Notes: generated from the letters alone by a model not told the origin. A stretch of 64,000 nucleotides of DNA from PALSA-505 sp036267135 (GCA_036267135.1 DATAWQ010000063.1:124001-188000); one strand, 5' to 3'. Numbered from the stretch's first letter, positions 26,430-34,875 are shown. Numbers and translations: made by a program.

Positions 26430-26831
26430 ACAAACTCCTTCTTAGTTCGTCTGCCTTGCATGGGCTGTGACTGTGCCGGTCGGACTTGTGGAGCGGGGAC
26501 GTTAACTCAGCGCTTGCCGAAACTCAGTGCCTGCCGAGCTGCTCCGTCACTGGCATCGACCGCCGGTCAGAACGAAGGAGGCGGCAGCTGAACACCGTCT
26601 GCGTCGCACGTGCACTCCCCTTACGTCCTGCCTGTACAGGTGGTCGGTCGATCGTGGGGTTGGTGAACCGGTTTGACCGGCTTAATAACGGTTCACTGCA
26701 CAACGTGCGGTCGAGCGTAATAGAAGATCTTTCATAAGTAAAGATTGGGTATATGCACGTTCCTGATCAGGGACGTGAACACCGAGGTAAGTTCGAGGTG
26801 AGTCCGCGCGGCTGTAGGGGTCCGCTGAAGA
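26430..26831. promoter_or_regulatory. Upstream region of the G1 peptidase, ending in an AT-rich patch
   Basis: No gene is supported here. The left part must hold the peptidase promoter on the minus strand. An inverted repeat gtgaaccg/cggttcac lies at 26663-26670 and 26689-26696. Just beyond, 26716-26755 is AT-rich for this genome and contains atcttt/aaagat around 26728-26746. The composition change lies about 80 bp before the transposon-end repeats. Confidence 0.45.
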
Positions 26832-26888
26832 TGTCGTCTGGGCCGCCTACTTGTCGTTTCGGATGTCGTATGTGCAGGTACTTGTCGT
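26832..26888 (+). repeat. TGTCGT repeats, probable left end of a Tn5053/Tn7-like transposon
   Basis: Four direct copies of tgtcgt at 26832, 26852, 26864 and 26883 lie ahead of the degenerate transposition ATPase gene. Spaced short direct repeats of this kind are the transposase-binding sites at the ends of Tn7/Tn5053-type elements. I could not find a matching inverted set (acgaca) between 28800 and 28990, so the right end is missing or diverged. Confidence 0.5.
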
Positions 26889-27072
26889 TTGCGGCGCGCC
26901 GTCGCCTGGTGTGTTCCGCTGGCGGCAGGGTCAGGCTCACTATTCGGGCTGGTACTGGTCATCGACGGCCGCCTGGCCCGGCTGGCCCCGGGCCTGGCGG
27001 CGATGATGACATGCCGGAGGAACTGGACGCAGGCGGTGAGGATTTTTACGCCGATGCCTTCGAGGTGCTGCC

Positions 27073-28802
27073 GTGACCAGTACTGCGCTGTTCGCGGCCG
27101 AGGAGCGGGACTGGAACCCCTCAGCCAGGGCCGGATGGTTCGCCATGGCCGATGCCCCGTCCCGGGTCCGCCCGCCAGCGCTGTCCAGCCAGGAGATCAC
27201 CGGGCTGCCGCCGGCCGGGCGGCGCCGCTATGACCAGGCCCGCGCGATCTGGCATGCCAACCTGGGGCCGATCCGCACCCCGCAGGTGGATGCGGTGTTT
27301 GAGGTGCTGGAGGAGATCTGCGGCAGCAACCTGCAAGATGGCGGCAAGGCCCGCCCGGCGGCGGTGCTGGACGCGCTGCCCGGCCTGGGCAAGACCACCG
27401 CGGCGCTGGCGCTGGTTTCACCGCGAGCAGATCCAGGTGCACGGCCCGCAGGTGCAAACCGGCGACGGGTCGTGGCAGCGGATCCCGGTGGTCTATCTCG
27501 GCCTGACCCCCCACACCACGATGCGCAGCCTGAACGCGATGCTGTGCCGGTCACGTTCTTGTTCGCCGGTGTCGGCCTGCGCGCCCGCGGCCTGCTCGAT
27601 GAGGGCCTGGCCGGCGCCGGCGCCGCCTACTCCCAGACCGCGCGGCGGTGGAACGTGCTGACCCTGGAACCCTTCGAGATCACCACCCCGGCCGGGCAGC
27701 GGATCTGGCGGCAACTGCTGCTGGGCATCGAGCGTGAGCTGGTGCTGCCGGGCGCCTGGCGCGGCATGGTCGCCGCTGACCCGGCCCAGTACCTGTTCAT
27801 CCGCTCCAGCGACCACTTCGCCTCGCTGATGTCGCTGATCAGCCGCGGCTGCTACCGGGCGGTCAAGACCGGGGCCGAGTCGCTGACCGCCGCCCTGCTG
27901 GACGCAGTGCGCATCGACCAGGCCGCCGAGGATGCCCGCGGCCAGCTCAAACGGCACATCGCCGCCTACCACATGGGCAAGCTCGCCGCAGATCCCGCCG
28001 CGCTGCAGGCCTTAACCGAACTCGCCTTCGCAATCGACGCCCACCACATCCCCATCAGCTACCAGCGCCGCCGCGACCTGACCGCCACCACCACCTTGAT
28101 CGACAGCACCACCTGGACCACGATCGCCCGCGATGCCGGGATGCGCGCCGGCCGCCTCCAGCACGCCCGCCGCTACCTCTACGAACTGCTCACCGGCTGC
28201 AGCCTGCGCACCGCCCCGCCGCGCTACCAGCTCACCAGCGGCACACAAGCCAGCTACCACGACTTCACCCTCGGCCTGCCCGCCAGCCTGGCCAGCGCCC
28301 TGCACCAGCACGCCCGCCACCTGCTCCACACCCACCGCATCAATGGCGAACCCCTCGAATGGCAGCCACCTCCCAGCTGGGTCACCGCCACCACCTGGCC
28401 CGGAGCAGACCCCGCAGGCCAGCAGCCCGGCGTGCTCTACCTCGACCCTGCCTGGCTCCGCGAGGAATACCTCACCTGGCACCGCTCCCTCAACGACATC
28501 GCCCACCAGATCGGCTGCCCCGTCATAACCCTGAACACGTTCGCCCACCAGCACGGCATCCCCGTCCGGCCCCGCGGCAACGGCATGTTCATCACCGACG
28601 CTGCAGCCCCCGGCCACCACCCCCGTGACCTGCCAGAACCACTCCGCAGCGCACTCACCGGACGCAGCGCACGGCGACGACTCCACCACCTGCTCGCCAT
28701 CGCTGAACACCCCAGCATCCGCCAAGCCGCCCAGACACTCGGCATCTGGCCAGGCGCCCTGCACAGCAGCTCACCCAGCTCGAAGAACAGCTACGCCGCT
28801 AG
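27073..28802 (+). pseudogene. Decayed TniB-like transposition ATPase fused to a TniQ-like C-terminus
   Basis: One frame runs 27073-28875 but reads as a damaged composite. Residues 1-113 resemble a TniB/TnsC-type ATPase with Walker A DALPGLGKTTAA. Near 27413 the family sequence continues in another frame (WFHREQIQVHGPQ ... TTMRSLNAMLC), then returns to frame one at about 27550 (PVTFLFAGVGLRARGLLDEG), skipping the segment where Walker B should be. From about 28010 the sequence looks like a TniQ/HTH-type protein rather than an ATPase. Near 28764 another shift moves the natural end (QQLTQLEEQLRR, TAG at 28800-28802) out of frame. The GTG start overlaps the TGA of an upstream open frame whose transposase body is absent. 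I regard the whole as a relic. Confidence 0.65.
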
Positions 28803-28983
28803 GCCCTCGACCACCTCGGCCTTCAGCCCAGCCCCGTCCGGCAAACCGCAGCCACCCAAGGACCTGTCCCCCTGAATCCAATCCCGGACACGGCTCCTGA
28901 CATGACGGGGTAGCCGACAGGACACTGGCTTCCGGCGTCACCGGGCTGGGCAAAGCCATCCTGTCCCGGCAAATCACCCGCGG

Positions 28984-30468
28984 TCAGGTCGCGGGTCGCC
29001 GTGTGGATGGCCCCTCGAAAGCCCTGATCAGCTTGTCGCGCAGACCGGGGTCTGCCAGGACCAGGACATCGTCTCCCGGCCGCAGTCTCGTGCCGCCTCT
29101 GATGGGCACGAGCTGACCGTCCCGCACAACGAAACTGACCCATGCCTCGCCGGGAAGACCAGCAAGCTCGTCGATGGTACGGCCGTCGGCGGGCGACCCG
29201 GCTTTGATAGTGAGCTGGTGCACGCCGGCAGGCTCGTCCCGCAGCCGTACCCCCAGCGCCCAGGGTTCGGGCTCGATTGCGCGCATCGGCACCCGCAGCA
29301 GCCGGGCGGCGGCCGGCACCAGGCTTCCCTGCACGACGACGGAGAACACGACAACCACGGCGACAATCCCGTACAGGCGCTCAGCGCCGGGAACACGGGC
29401 GGCGAGCAGGAAGCTGCCCAGCAGGATCGGCACGGCTCCCTTCAGGCCCGCGAACAGCACGAAGCTCCGCTCGTTGCTCTTCAGCCGGGCGGGGATCAGG
29501 CACAGCCCGACCAGGACAGGCCGGATGATGAAGGCCAGCGCGGCCCCGAGGATGAGCCCCGGTATCCACACGTCAGCCCGGCTGATCACATCCAGGCTGA
29601 TAGTGAGGCCAAGGACGACGAAGGCAACGATCTCGGCGAGGCTGGCGAGCGCCGAATGGAAACGCTCGATCTCTCGCTTATACGGGGCGCGGCCGTCACC
29701 AAGCACGATCCCGGCGATGAATACCGCCAGGAACCCCGATCCGTGCGCGAGCGTCGCGATGCCGAACAGCAGCAGCGCGCAGGCCAAGGTCCGCAGCGGG
29801 TACAGGCCCTCACTGGGCAGCGGGACCTGGCGCATGAACCACAGCAGAGCACGCCCGCCTGCCACGCCCGCCGCTGCCCCCACCCCCATCTGAAGCAGGA
29901 ACTCGCCGCCGACCTGACCGAACGCGCCCGCGGACAGGCTGCCGGCACTGATAAGGCTGGCCATCAGCGCGATCCCGACCGGGTCATTGGCGCCTGACTC
30001 CCCCTCCAGGATGGTGTCGCTGCGCCCAGAGATCTCCCGCTGGCCAAGAACAGAGAACACGACCGCCGGATCGGTCGGCGCGACCGCGGTGGCCACCAGC
30101 ACCGAGACATACCAAGCCAGGCCGAACACAGCGTGCACGAGCAGCGCGCCCGCCGCCACGGTCAGGAACGTTCCCGCCACGCCCACCACGGCGATCGGGA
30201 CAGCGGCGGACCGGAACCGGGACCAGCCGATATGCATGCCACCGTCGAACAAGATGCAGGCCAGGGCGACGGTGACCACCCGCTCCACGGCCAGCTGCGG
30301 CGGCGCATGCAAAGCCGGCACGACCTTGACCGCAACCGCCGCGCCCACCAGCACCAGCGCAGGCGAGGGAAGCTTCACCCGTTCCGTCAGCCGACTCGAC
30401 AGCACCGCGACCAGCCCCACCGCAGCCGTCAGCAATATCACCAGAGCGAAAGGCTCAGTATCAGTCAC
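28984..30468 (-). CDS. CPA1 family cation:proton antiporter with C-terminal TrkA-C domain
   Basis: K+/H+ or Na+/H+ antiporter of the NhaP2/CvrA type. From the GTG at 30468 (preceded by GAGGAG at 7 bp) the protein has 494 aa with about 12 helices; FDGGMHIGWSRF, ATAVAPTDPAVV and the ion-site motif ESGANDPVG are diagnostic. Residues about 410-490 form a TrkA-C/RCK-C regulatory domain (HQLTIKAGSPADGRTIDELA ... GGTRLRPGDDVLVLAD). The longer frame to 30666 is not supported. Confidence 0.9.
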   Translation of the reverse strand: MTDTEPFALVILLTAAVGLVAVLSSRLTERVKLPSPALVLVGAAVAVKVVPALHAPPQLAVERVVTVALACILFDGGMHIGWSRFRSAAVPIAVVGVAGTFLTVAAGALLVHAVFGLAWYVSVLVATAVAPTDPAVVFSVLGQREISGRSDTILEGESGANDPVGIALMASLISAGSLSAGAFGQVGGEFLLQMGVGAAAGVAGGRALLWFMRQVPLPSEGLYPLRTLACALLLFGIATLAHGSGFLAVFIAGIVLGDGRAPYKREIERFHSALASLAEIVAFVVLGLTISLDVISRADVWIPGLILGAALAFIIRPVLVGLCLIPARLKSNERSFVLFAGLKGAVPILLGSFLLAARVPGAERLYGIVAVVVVFSVVVQGSLVPAAARLLRVPMRAIEPEPWALGVRLRDEPAGVHQLTIKAGSPADGRTIDELAGLPGEAWVSFVVRDGQLVPIRGGTRLRPGDDVLVLADPGLRDKLIRAFEGPSTRRPAT

Positions 30469-31291
30469 GACGGCGCTCCTCAGGGCCAGGCATCTCTGAA
30501 GCGTTCCCGACCAGGCTTCCCGGGTGCACCACCACCAACTGTACGTGCCAGCGCCCGCCCGGCGTGGTGAGCGCCTGCACAGCACCACAGGCTCCAACGC
30601 GGCTGCCCTGCCCACAGCCGGACGATGTCTTCCCGCAGCCTGCGACGAGAACATTCCGGGCTGCACCGAACACCACGCCGCAGACCGGGACCTCGCAGAC
30701 GACCACAGCCGGGACCTGTCTTTTCATACAAGCCCGTACGCCACAGGACCACGATCACATCGAACTGCCAACCACCAACGTAGCCCCCACACCCTGACAA
30801 GACTCCGCCCATGATCGAAGAAAAGGACAACTACCAGGCCCAGCCAGACCAGCTCTGCCTGGCCATAAGTCATCGCCGCAGGATCTCCGTGACCATGACA
30901 AGATCCCGGGTTTGGCCAGGCTTCTCGCGGCCATCGTCAGAAATGACAGCACACCCACGGCAAGGCGCCCAGCGCCAGCGCCACAATCCCCCGGCAGCCA
31001 CACCACCGAGGGAAACGACAAATTCCCCGCACCGGTAAGCAGACAACCAGGCTCTCCAGATGACAACAAAGCTGCGCGCAGACCACACCTTCACCGTTCC
31101 CTACACGACGCCGACGTGGGTACGTTTGAGCCGGTGGAGCGGGGCGCCGTCGCGGGCTACCACGCGGCCGCCGGGGCGCGGGCGGGGGCCGGCTGGGCGT
31201 GGGCGGCACCGCTGCAGCGTGGCAGCCTGGGAAGGCCGGTACGATAACGCGGTGCGAGCCGACAGCGCGGAGACCCCCGCGCCCAGGCCAC
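30469..31291. other. Non-coding stretch between antiporter and tRNA-Gly
   Basis: About 820 bp without a convincing gene. Open frames on both strands overlap each other, have no domain signature and no good ribosome-binding site. The right part should contain the tRNA-Gly promoter. I see no repeats or integrase remnants here, so the left boundary of the tRNA-linked island is the tRNA gene itself. Confidence 0.55.
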
Positions 31292-31362
31292 GCGGGCGTA
31301 GCTCAATGGTAGAGCCCCAGCCTTCCAAGCTGGTCATGAGGGTTCGATTCCCTTCGCCCGCT
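31292..31362 (+). tRNA. tRNA-Gly(TCC), integration hotspot
   Basis: The 71-nt cloverleaf has acceptor gcgggcg/cgcccgc, a D arm with agctcaatggtagagc, anticodon loop cttccaa (anticodon TCC) and T arm with ggttcgattcc; CCA is not encoded. The segment from the anticodon loop to the 3' end is repeated five times downstream (32255, 33154, 33851, 35649, 37010), so this gene has acted as the attachment site for site-specific recombinases. The intact copy is the leftmost one, as expected when elements insert into the 3' end and restore the gene. Confidence 0.97.
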
Positions 31363-31466
31363 CCGAACGAGAAACCCCAGGTCAAAGCAGTATTTGCCGC
31401 CTCACTGCTTAGTCACGGCAACACCACCAGCCGGGTTCGTACCACACACGGCCCGAAGACTCCTGG

Positions 31467-31772
31467 TCAGCTTGCCGCGCTCAGCGGGCGTATGCCATCG
31501 AGTGCGGTACCTAGCCGGTCCTTCTCGATTTCCAGGTCGTAGCGGGCTTGCAAGTTCATCCAGAATCGCTCGGAGGTGCCGAAGTAGCGGGCCAGGCGCA
31601 GTGCGGTGTCCGCGCTGATCCGCCGCTGGCCATGGACGATCTCGTTGACCCGCCGGGCGGGGACACCCAGTTCCTTGGCCAACTGGTACTGACTCACATC
31701 AAGAGGCCTCAGGAACTCCTCCATGAGGATCTCGCCAGGATGCACCGGCGGCATGACCGTCTCTGCTGCCAT
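31467..31772 (-). CDS. higA: HigA-type antitoxin (XRE family)
   Basis: The 101-aa protein has the HigA/VapI pattern PPVHPGEILMEEFLRPLDVS, an HTH (QYQLAKELGVPARRVNEIVHGQ) and RRISADTALRLARYFGTSERFW. It should neutralise the upstream-encoded HigB and repress the operon. The ATG at 31772 has GGAGGGG directly upstream and lies 13 bp after the higB stop. It belongs to cassette 1 (tRNA-Gly to repeat R1). A truncated near-copy lies at 38672-38926. Confidence 0.93.
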   Translation of the reverse strand: MAAETVMPPVHPGEILMEEFLRPLDVSQYQLAKELGVPARRVNEIVHGQRRISADTALRLARYFGTSERFWMNLQARYDLEIEKDRLGTALDGIRPLSAAS

Positions 31773-31785
31773 TGCCCCTCCTCCC

Positions 31786-32067
31786 CTAGTGGTAGTCAAC
31801 GATCTCGACATCTTCCGGGCCCGCATCCGACCAGTAGAAACAGATGCGCCACTGCTGGTTTACCCGGATGCTGTACTGCCCAGCACGGTCACCGGTCAAC
31901 TTCTCCAGCCGGTTGCCCGGCGGAACTCGGAGGTCCGCGAGAGTCTCGGCGGCATCGAGCATGGCCAGCTTGCGCCAGGCAGCGCGTTGCGTTGGCCCAT
32001 CGAACCGCCGCGACCGCCACCGTGACCAGACAGCTTCGGTGTCCTTATCCCGGAACGAGCGCAGCAC
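31786..32067 (-). CDS. higB: HigB/RelE-type toxin
   Basis: Ribosome-dependent mRNA interferase of the HigB type. The 93-aa protein contains MLRSFRDKDTEAVW, LPPGNRLEKLTGDRAGQYSIRVNQQWRICF-type signature (here split as DLRVPPGNRLEKL and RVNQQWRICFYW) and ends VEIVDYH. It is first in the higB-higA order usual for this family. The start is uncertain: the GTG at 32067 immediately follows AAGGAGG, closer than normal. Confidence 0.92.
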   Translation of the reverse strand: MLRSFRDKDTEAVWSRWRSRRFDGPTQRAAWRKLAMLDAAETLADLRVPPGNRLEKLTGDRAGQYSIRVNQQWRICFYWSDAGPEDVEIVDYH

Positions 32068-32076
32068 CCTCCTTAT

Positions 32077-32111
32077 AGTAACGCAACGCGTTATTAACGC
32101 GACACGTTACT
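32077..32111. promoter_or_regulatory. Nested palindromic operator upstream of higBA
   Basis: A perfect palindrome cgcgtta-t-taacgcg (32087-32101) is enclosed by an outer inverted repeat agtaacg/cgttact (32077-32083 and 32105-32111). It begins 10 bp upstream of the higB start. HigA antitoxins bind palindromes in their own promoter, so this is the likely autoregulatory site. Confidence 0.7.
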
Positions 32112-32254
32112 ACCAGCAACGTGGGCGCAGCCCGTGCCACATACGTGCCACACACCACGGCGACCAAGAGTCAGTCACGGATACTCACGGGGACTCCCGC
32201 CCATCTGACCAGGACGGTGTTCCCGCAGGTCACCCCCGATGCCACGTCACCGAT

Positions 32255-32296
32255 CTTCCAAGCTGGTCATGAGGGTTCGATTCCCTTCGCCCGCTC
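32255..32296 (+). repeat. tRNA-Gly 3'-end copy R1 (attachment-site scar)
   Basis: Forty-two bases identical to the tRNA-Gly gene from the anticodon loop (cttccaagctggtcatg) to the acceptor end. No 5' half of a tRNA precedes it, so it is not a tRNA gene. Upstream at 32134 and 32145 two direct repeats gtgccaca occur with an 11-bp period. It closes cassette 1 (higBA). Confidence 0.9.
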
Positions 32297-32362
32297 TCAC
32301 CACTCACTGCATGTGAGGGCATAAAATCGAGCACGTACGCGATTCGGCGATAACCTTGGCGG

Positions 32363-32716
32363 ATGCCTGGTGAACGGATCGAGCAGCGGTCACAGTTGCG
32401 AGCCGAACGACCGCCCAGCGCCGCGACACTGGTTATCCGGGGAGGCCGTGATACCCCGGACAAGCTGCGAACCCATGCACAACGCACCGCTCGCGCCTGG
32501 TCCCTGGACGGCCAGCCGTTCCTCGGCATCTCCGTCTTCGCCGTCCTCGATACGCCACTTGACGAGTTGCTCCGCCGCCGGTTCACCAGTTTCCGCACCA
32601 TCTACCTGTCCACCGTCGCCGACGATGACGAGCTGACCCATCTGCTCACCGCCCTCGGTGACCTGCAGCCCAATCCCCAGTACGCTAGAAGTGCAATCTG
32701 GCGAGAGGAGAGCTGA
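32363..32716 (+). CDS. Hypothetical protein, first gene of cassette 2 pair
   Basis: A 117-aa protein, not recognised. It is Arg rich in the N-terminal half (ERIEQRSQLRAERP) and contains FLGISVFAVLDTPLDELLRR and TIYLSTVADDDELTHLLTAL. No membrane segment or signal peptide. It ends one base before the ATG of the next gene, so the two form an operon of the size and spacing seen in toxin-antitoxin pairs; that function is inference from context, since neighbouring cassettes hold such pairs. Confidence 0.7.
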   Translation: MPGERIEQRSQLRAERPPSAATLVIRGGRDTPDKLRTHAQRTARAWSLDGQPFLGISVFAVLDTPLDELLRRRFTSFRTIYLSTVADDDELTHLLTALGDLQPNPQYARSAIWREES

Positions 32717-32717
32717 G

Positions 32718-32975
32718 ATGTACCACGTGGACATCACCGCCGACCTCAACGACGAAGACGAAACCGGCTACGTCTGGACCTTCCTCGACGAGGCCCGCGA
32801 TCCCGGCCAGATCAAGCCCGGCACCCTCGTGGTCGCCGGTGACGAAGACGCCGCCGCTATCTGTCAGGTGATCGACCTCACCCCAGCAGGCGACAGCACA
32901 ATCGTCCACCTCAAGCTCCTGCCCGGCCTCGTCGACGACTACCGCGCCCTGGTCGAGCGGGCACTCGCCAGCTAA
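32718..32975 (+). CDS. Hypothetical protein, second gene of cassette 2 pair
   Basis: An 85-aa acidic protein (MYHVDITADLNDEDETGYVW ... KPGTLVVAGDEDAAAICQVID ... LPGLVDDYRALVERAL) with a strong ribosome-binding site GAGAGGAGAG ahead of the ATG. The pattern LVVAGDEDAAAICQVIDL suggests a small beta-barrel fold. Not recognised. Paired with the basic 117-aa protein upstream, giving a basic/acidic couple. Confidence 0.7.
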   Translation: MYHVDITADLNDEDETGYVWTFLDEARDPGQIKPGTLVVAGDEDAAAICQVIDLTPAGDSTIVHLKLLPGLVDDYRALVERALAS

Positions 32976-33153
32976 GAGACCGGGCTCACGCACCACCATC
33001 GCATGACCCATGATCAAGCCATCCGCCAGTCGGTCCGCTGGAGATCGCCGGGCCATTAGAGGGCCATTAACCAAGGCGACCAACGGTCAACAGCGGATAC
33101 TGCCGGACACCGGAATCGCCAGGTCAGCCGCTGCGACAGCCGTGCCGCATACA

Positions 33154-33196
33154 CCTTCCAAGCTGGTCATGAGGGTTCGATTCCCTTCGGCCGCTC
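33154..33196 (+). repeat. tRNA-Gly 3'-end copy R2 (attachment-site scar)
   Basis: Forty-three bases match the tRNA-Gly 3' half except one change (ttcggccgctc instead of ttcgcccgctc). Two direct repeats gggccatta at 33050 and 33061 (11-bp period) lie 104 bp upstream. It closes cassette 2. Confidence 0.9.
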
Positions 33197-33214
33197 TTAT
33201 TGTTCCGCCGCAGG

Positions 33215-33484
33215 TCAGGTGTCGGCTCTCACGTGCTGCACGCTGACGATCTCCTGCCCCTTATGCGTGGTCACCGTGTACCAGATGGTCACGCTGTCTG
33301 ACGGCAGATGCAGCTCATAGGCACCGGGCAGCGGATCATCCGCAGGAAATGGGTCGGCGAGGACCGGAACCGGCTCGTCCAGCAGGTGGAATATCACTCC
33401 TTGGACTGCCCGGCGTAGCGGCTGCGGGAGTGCCTCGATCTCCTGCCAGGATGATCCTGGGAAGCGGACGAGGCGATCACTCAC
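33215..33484 (-). CDS. Small RelE/ParE-like protein (possible toxin)
   Basis: The 89-aa protein from the GTG at 33484 overlaps the upstream gene stop as GTGA. The pattern LPQPLRRAVQGVIFHLLDEP ... PGAYELHLPSDSVTIWYTVT ... EIVSVQHVRADT resembles the beta-sheet core of RelE/ParE-type toxins, with a hydrophobic strand IWYTV. Identity is tentative. Size, order (antitoxin-like gene first) and coupling fit a type II module in cassette 3. A GTG at 33496 is an alternative start. Confidence 0.6.
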   Translation of the reverse strand: MSDRLVRFPGSSWQEIEALPQPLRRAVQGVIFHLLDEPVPVLADPFPADDPLPGAYELHLPSDSVTIWYTVTTHKGQEIVSVQHVRADT

Positions 33485-33675
33485 TCGGTTCCCCACGCCT
33501 CGGCGAGCTGCTCGCGCGAGAAAGTAGGCACCTCATCACCGGGGCCAGGATCGGCTTTCATGCGTGCCTTGGCCACGCTCCGGCCGACTTCACGTCGCAA
33601 CCGCTTCACCTCGGCCTTGAGCGAGTCCAGCTCTGCCCGCGGGATGGTGACCATGTCGGATGCCTCGACGCTCAC
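33481..33675 (-). CDS. Small coiled-coil protein (possible antitoxin)
   Basis: A 64-aa protein from the GTG at 33675, preceded by GGAGGA at 7 bp. MVTIPRAELDSLKAEVKRLRREV is a predicted coiled coil, followed by a charged linker and a C-terminal SREQLAEAWGTE. It overlaps the following RelE-like gene by 4 bp. The N-terminal beta strand plus helix arrangement is compatible with an antitoxin, but no family can be named from sequence alone. Confidence 0.6.
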   Translation of the reverse strand: MSVEASDMVTIPRAELDSLKAEVKRLRREVGRSVAKARMKADPGPGDEVPTFSREQLAEAWGTE

Positions 33676-33850
33676 GTGTGATCCTCCGTTCAGCACGCCT
33701 ACCTCAGTCTAGACAGGCCAGCACCCTGAGGCGGCGTGCCCGTTGCGTGCCCGTCAGGGCGGTGAGCGACAGGGACTCACGGTCGCTCACGGGGGACAGC
33801 AGCATGTGCCCTGACCTGGGGGACCGCTGGTCAGCGGGGTGTGGTCCGAA

Positions 33851-33894
33851 GCCTTCCAAGCTGGTCATGAGGGTTCGATTCCCTTCGCCCGCTC
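33851..33894 (+). repeat. tRNA-Gly 3'-end copy R3 (attachment-site scar)
   Basis: Forty-four bases identical to the tRNA-Gly 3' half. Upstream lie the direct repeats gtgcccgt (33736, 33747; 11-bp period), an inverted repeat gtgagcgac/gtcgctcac (33762-33770, 33782-33790) and the palindrome ccgctg-gt-cagcgg (33824-33837), 14 bp before the core. The same three elements in the same positions precede R4. Confidence 0.92.
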
Positions 33895-34093
33895 TCATAG
33901 TTTTCGCAGTTCAGAGGCATAGTCGCCGTTGCCTGACAGATCTTCGGGGGCCTGCTAGCGTCCGCGTGCCCGCTGAACGCCCGATCCCCAGCTTGCTACC
34001 CCCTCTGGATTGCCGGGCGTAAGGACTGGCACGACCCGCTGCACCTATATGCAAGATGTCGCATACGAAATGCAAGTTGTCTATAATGAGGAT

Positions 34094-34360
34094 ATGAGTG
34101 CGCAAACGCTTGGCTTCGCGGTGCAGCCCGATGACCGGCCACTCCTGGACGAACTGGTCGCCTACTTTGGCGAGGGCAACCGGTCCGCCTACCTGCGGGC
34201 CACCCTGAAGATCATGAAGTCGGTCATGCTTGCCGAAGAGCTACGCGAACTGCAGGCCTATGGCCAGCAGCGCACCGCCGAGCTAGGCATCGAACCAGGC
34301 CAGGTCCCCATACATATCCAGGAATTCCTCAAAGGCGAGGTCAGGCACACAGACCAGTGA
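34094..34360 (+). CDS. RHH-type antitoxin (VapB-like)
   Basis: An 88-aa protein whose core EGNRSAYLRATLKIMKSVM fits a ribbon-helix-helix DNA-binding domain. TATAAT at 34082-34087 ends six bases before the ATG, the spacing of leaderless actinobacterial promoters, although a weak gaggat precedes the ATG. Two direct repeats tgcaag(a/t)tgt around 34050 and 34071 could be operator half-sites. The stop overlaps the next GTG as GTGA. Antitoxin partner of the PIN protein in cassette 4. Confidence 0.78.
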   Translation: MSAQTLGFAVQPDDRPLLDELVAYFGEGNRSAYLRATLKIMKSVMLAEELRELQAYGQQRTAELGIEPGQVPIHIQEFLKGEVRHTDQ

Positions 34361-34875
34361 GCCCCGTCGAACCCGCACCAGCGGCAGTGGTCTATGACGT
34401 CAACGTCCTGGTGTCCGCTGTCGCGGGCGGCAACAGCCCGTTCCGCTCCTGGCCATCACCGCCGCCTGTCTCCGGAAACCCATGCGCCGACTGTGTGGGG
34501 ATCATCGTCGACGCCGCCGAGTTCGCCCTCTGGCTGTCGCCCCACATCCTCGCCAACGTCAAACGAGTCCTTGAAGACCTCTTCAAGTGGGACCAGGCAC
34601 AAGCCAACTCCTACCTCGACATCATCACAGCAGCAGCCGAACACAGCCGCGGAGGACTGCTAGAGGACGTCCCCCGGACCGTACACGAGTGCCCCGACCA
34701 CGAGGACAACCTCATCCTCGACCTCGCAGCCGAAGTCGGAGCCATGCTCATCGTCTCCAACGACTCCGACCTGCTAACCATGTCCCCTTGGCGCGGAACA
34801 CCCATCCTGATGCCCACAGCATTCACCGCGAAGGTCGACGCCATGCGGCGGCACGCACGCCGCAGGAACCGCTGA
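34357..34875 (+). CDS. PIN-domain toxin (VapC-like)
   Basis: The 172-aa protein has PIN-domain ends: VVYDVNVLVSAV with the first acidic residue, and CPDHEDNLILDLAAEVGAM followed by LIVSNDSDLL with the C-terminal acidic residues. PIN toxins cleave tRNA or rRNA in a Mg-dependent way. It is somewhat longer than classical VapC (about 130 aa) and closer to the larger PIN group paired with RHH antitoxins. Translation is coupled to the upstream gene by a 4-bp overlap. Confidence 0.85.
   Translation: MSPVEPAPAAVVYDVNVLVSAVAGGNSPFRSWPSPPPVSGNPCADCVGIIVDAAEFALWLSPHILANVKRVLEDLFKWDQAQANSYLDIITAAAEHSRGGLLEDVPRTVHECPDHEDNLILDLAAEVGAMLIVSNDSDLLTMSPWRGTPILMPTAFTAKVDAMRRHARRRNR

Noticed and set aside
30480..31247. 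Several overlapping open frames between the antiporter and tRNA-Gly
   Set aside because: No motifs, conflicting strands, poor start signals; not enough to call genes.
33704..33898. Minus-strand small frames reading GNRTLMTSLEG across tRNA-Gly copies
   Set aside because: These are antisense readings of the tRNA 3' end repeated at each copy; they are a common annotation artefact.
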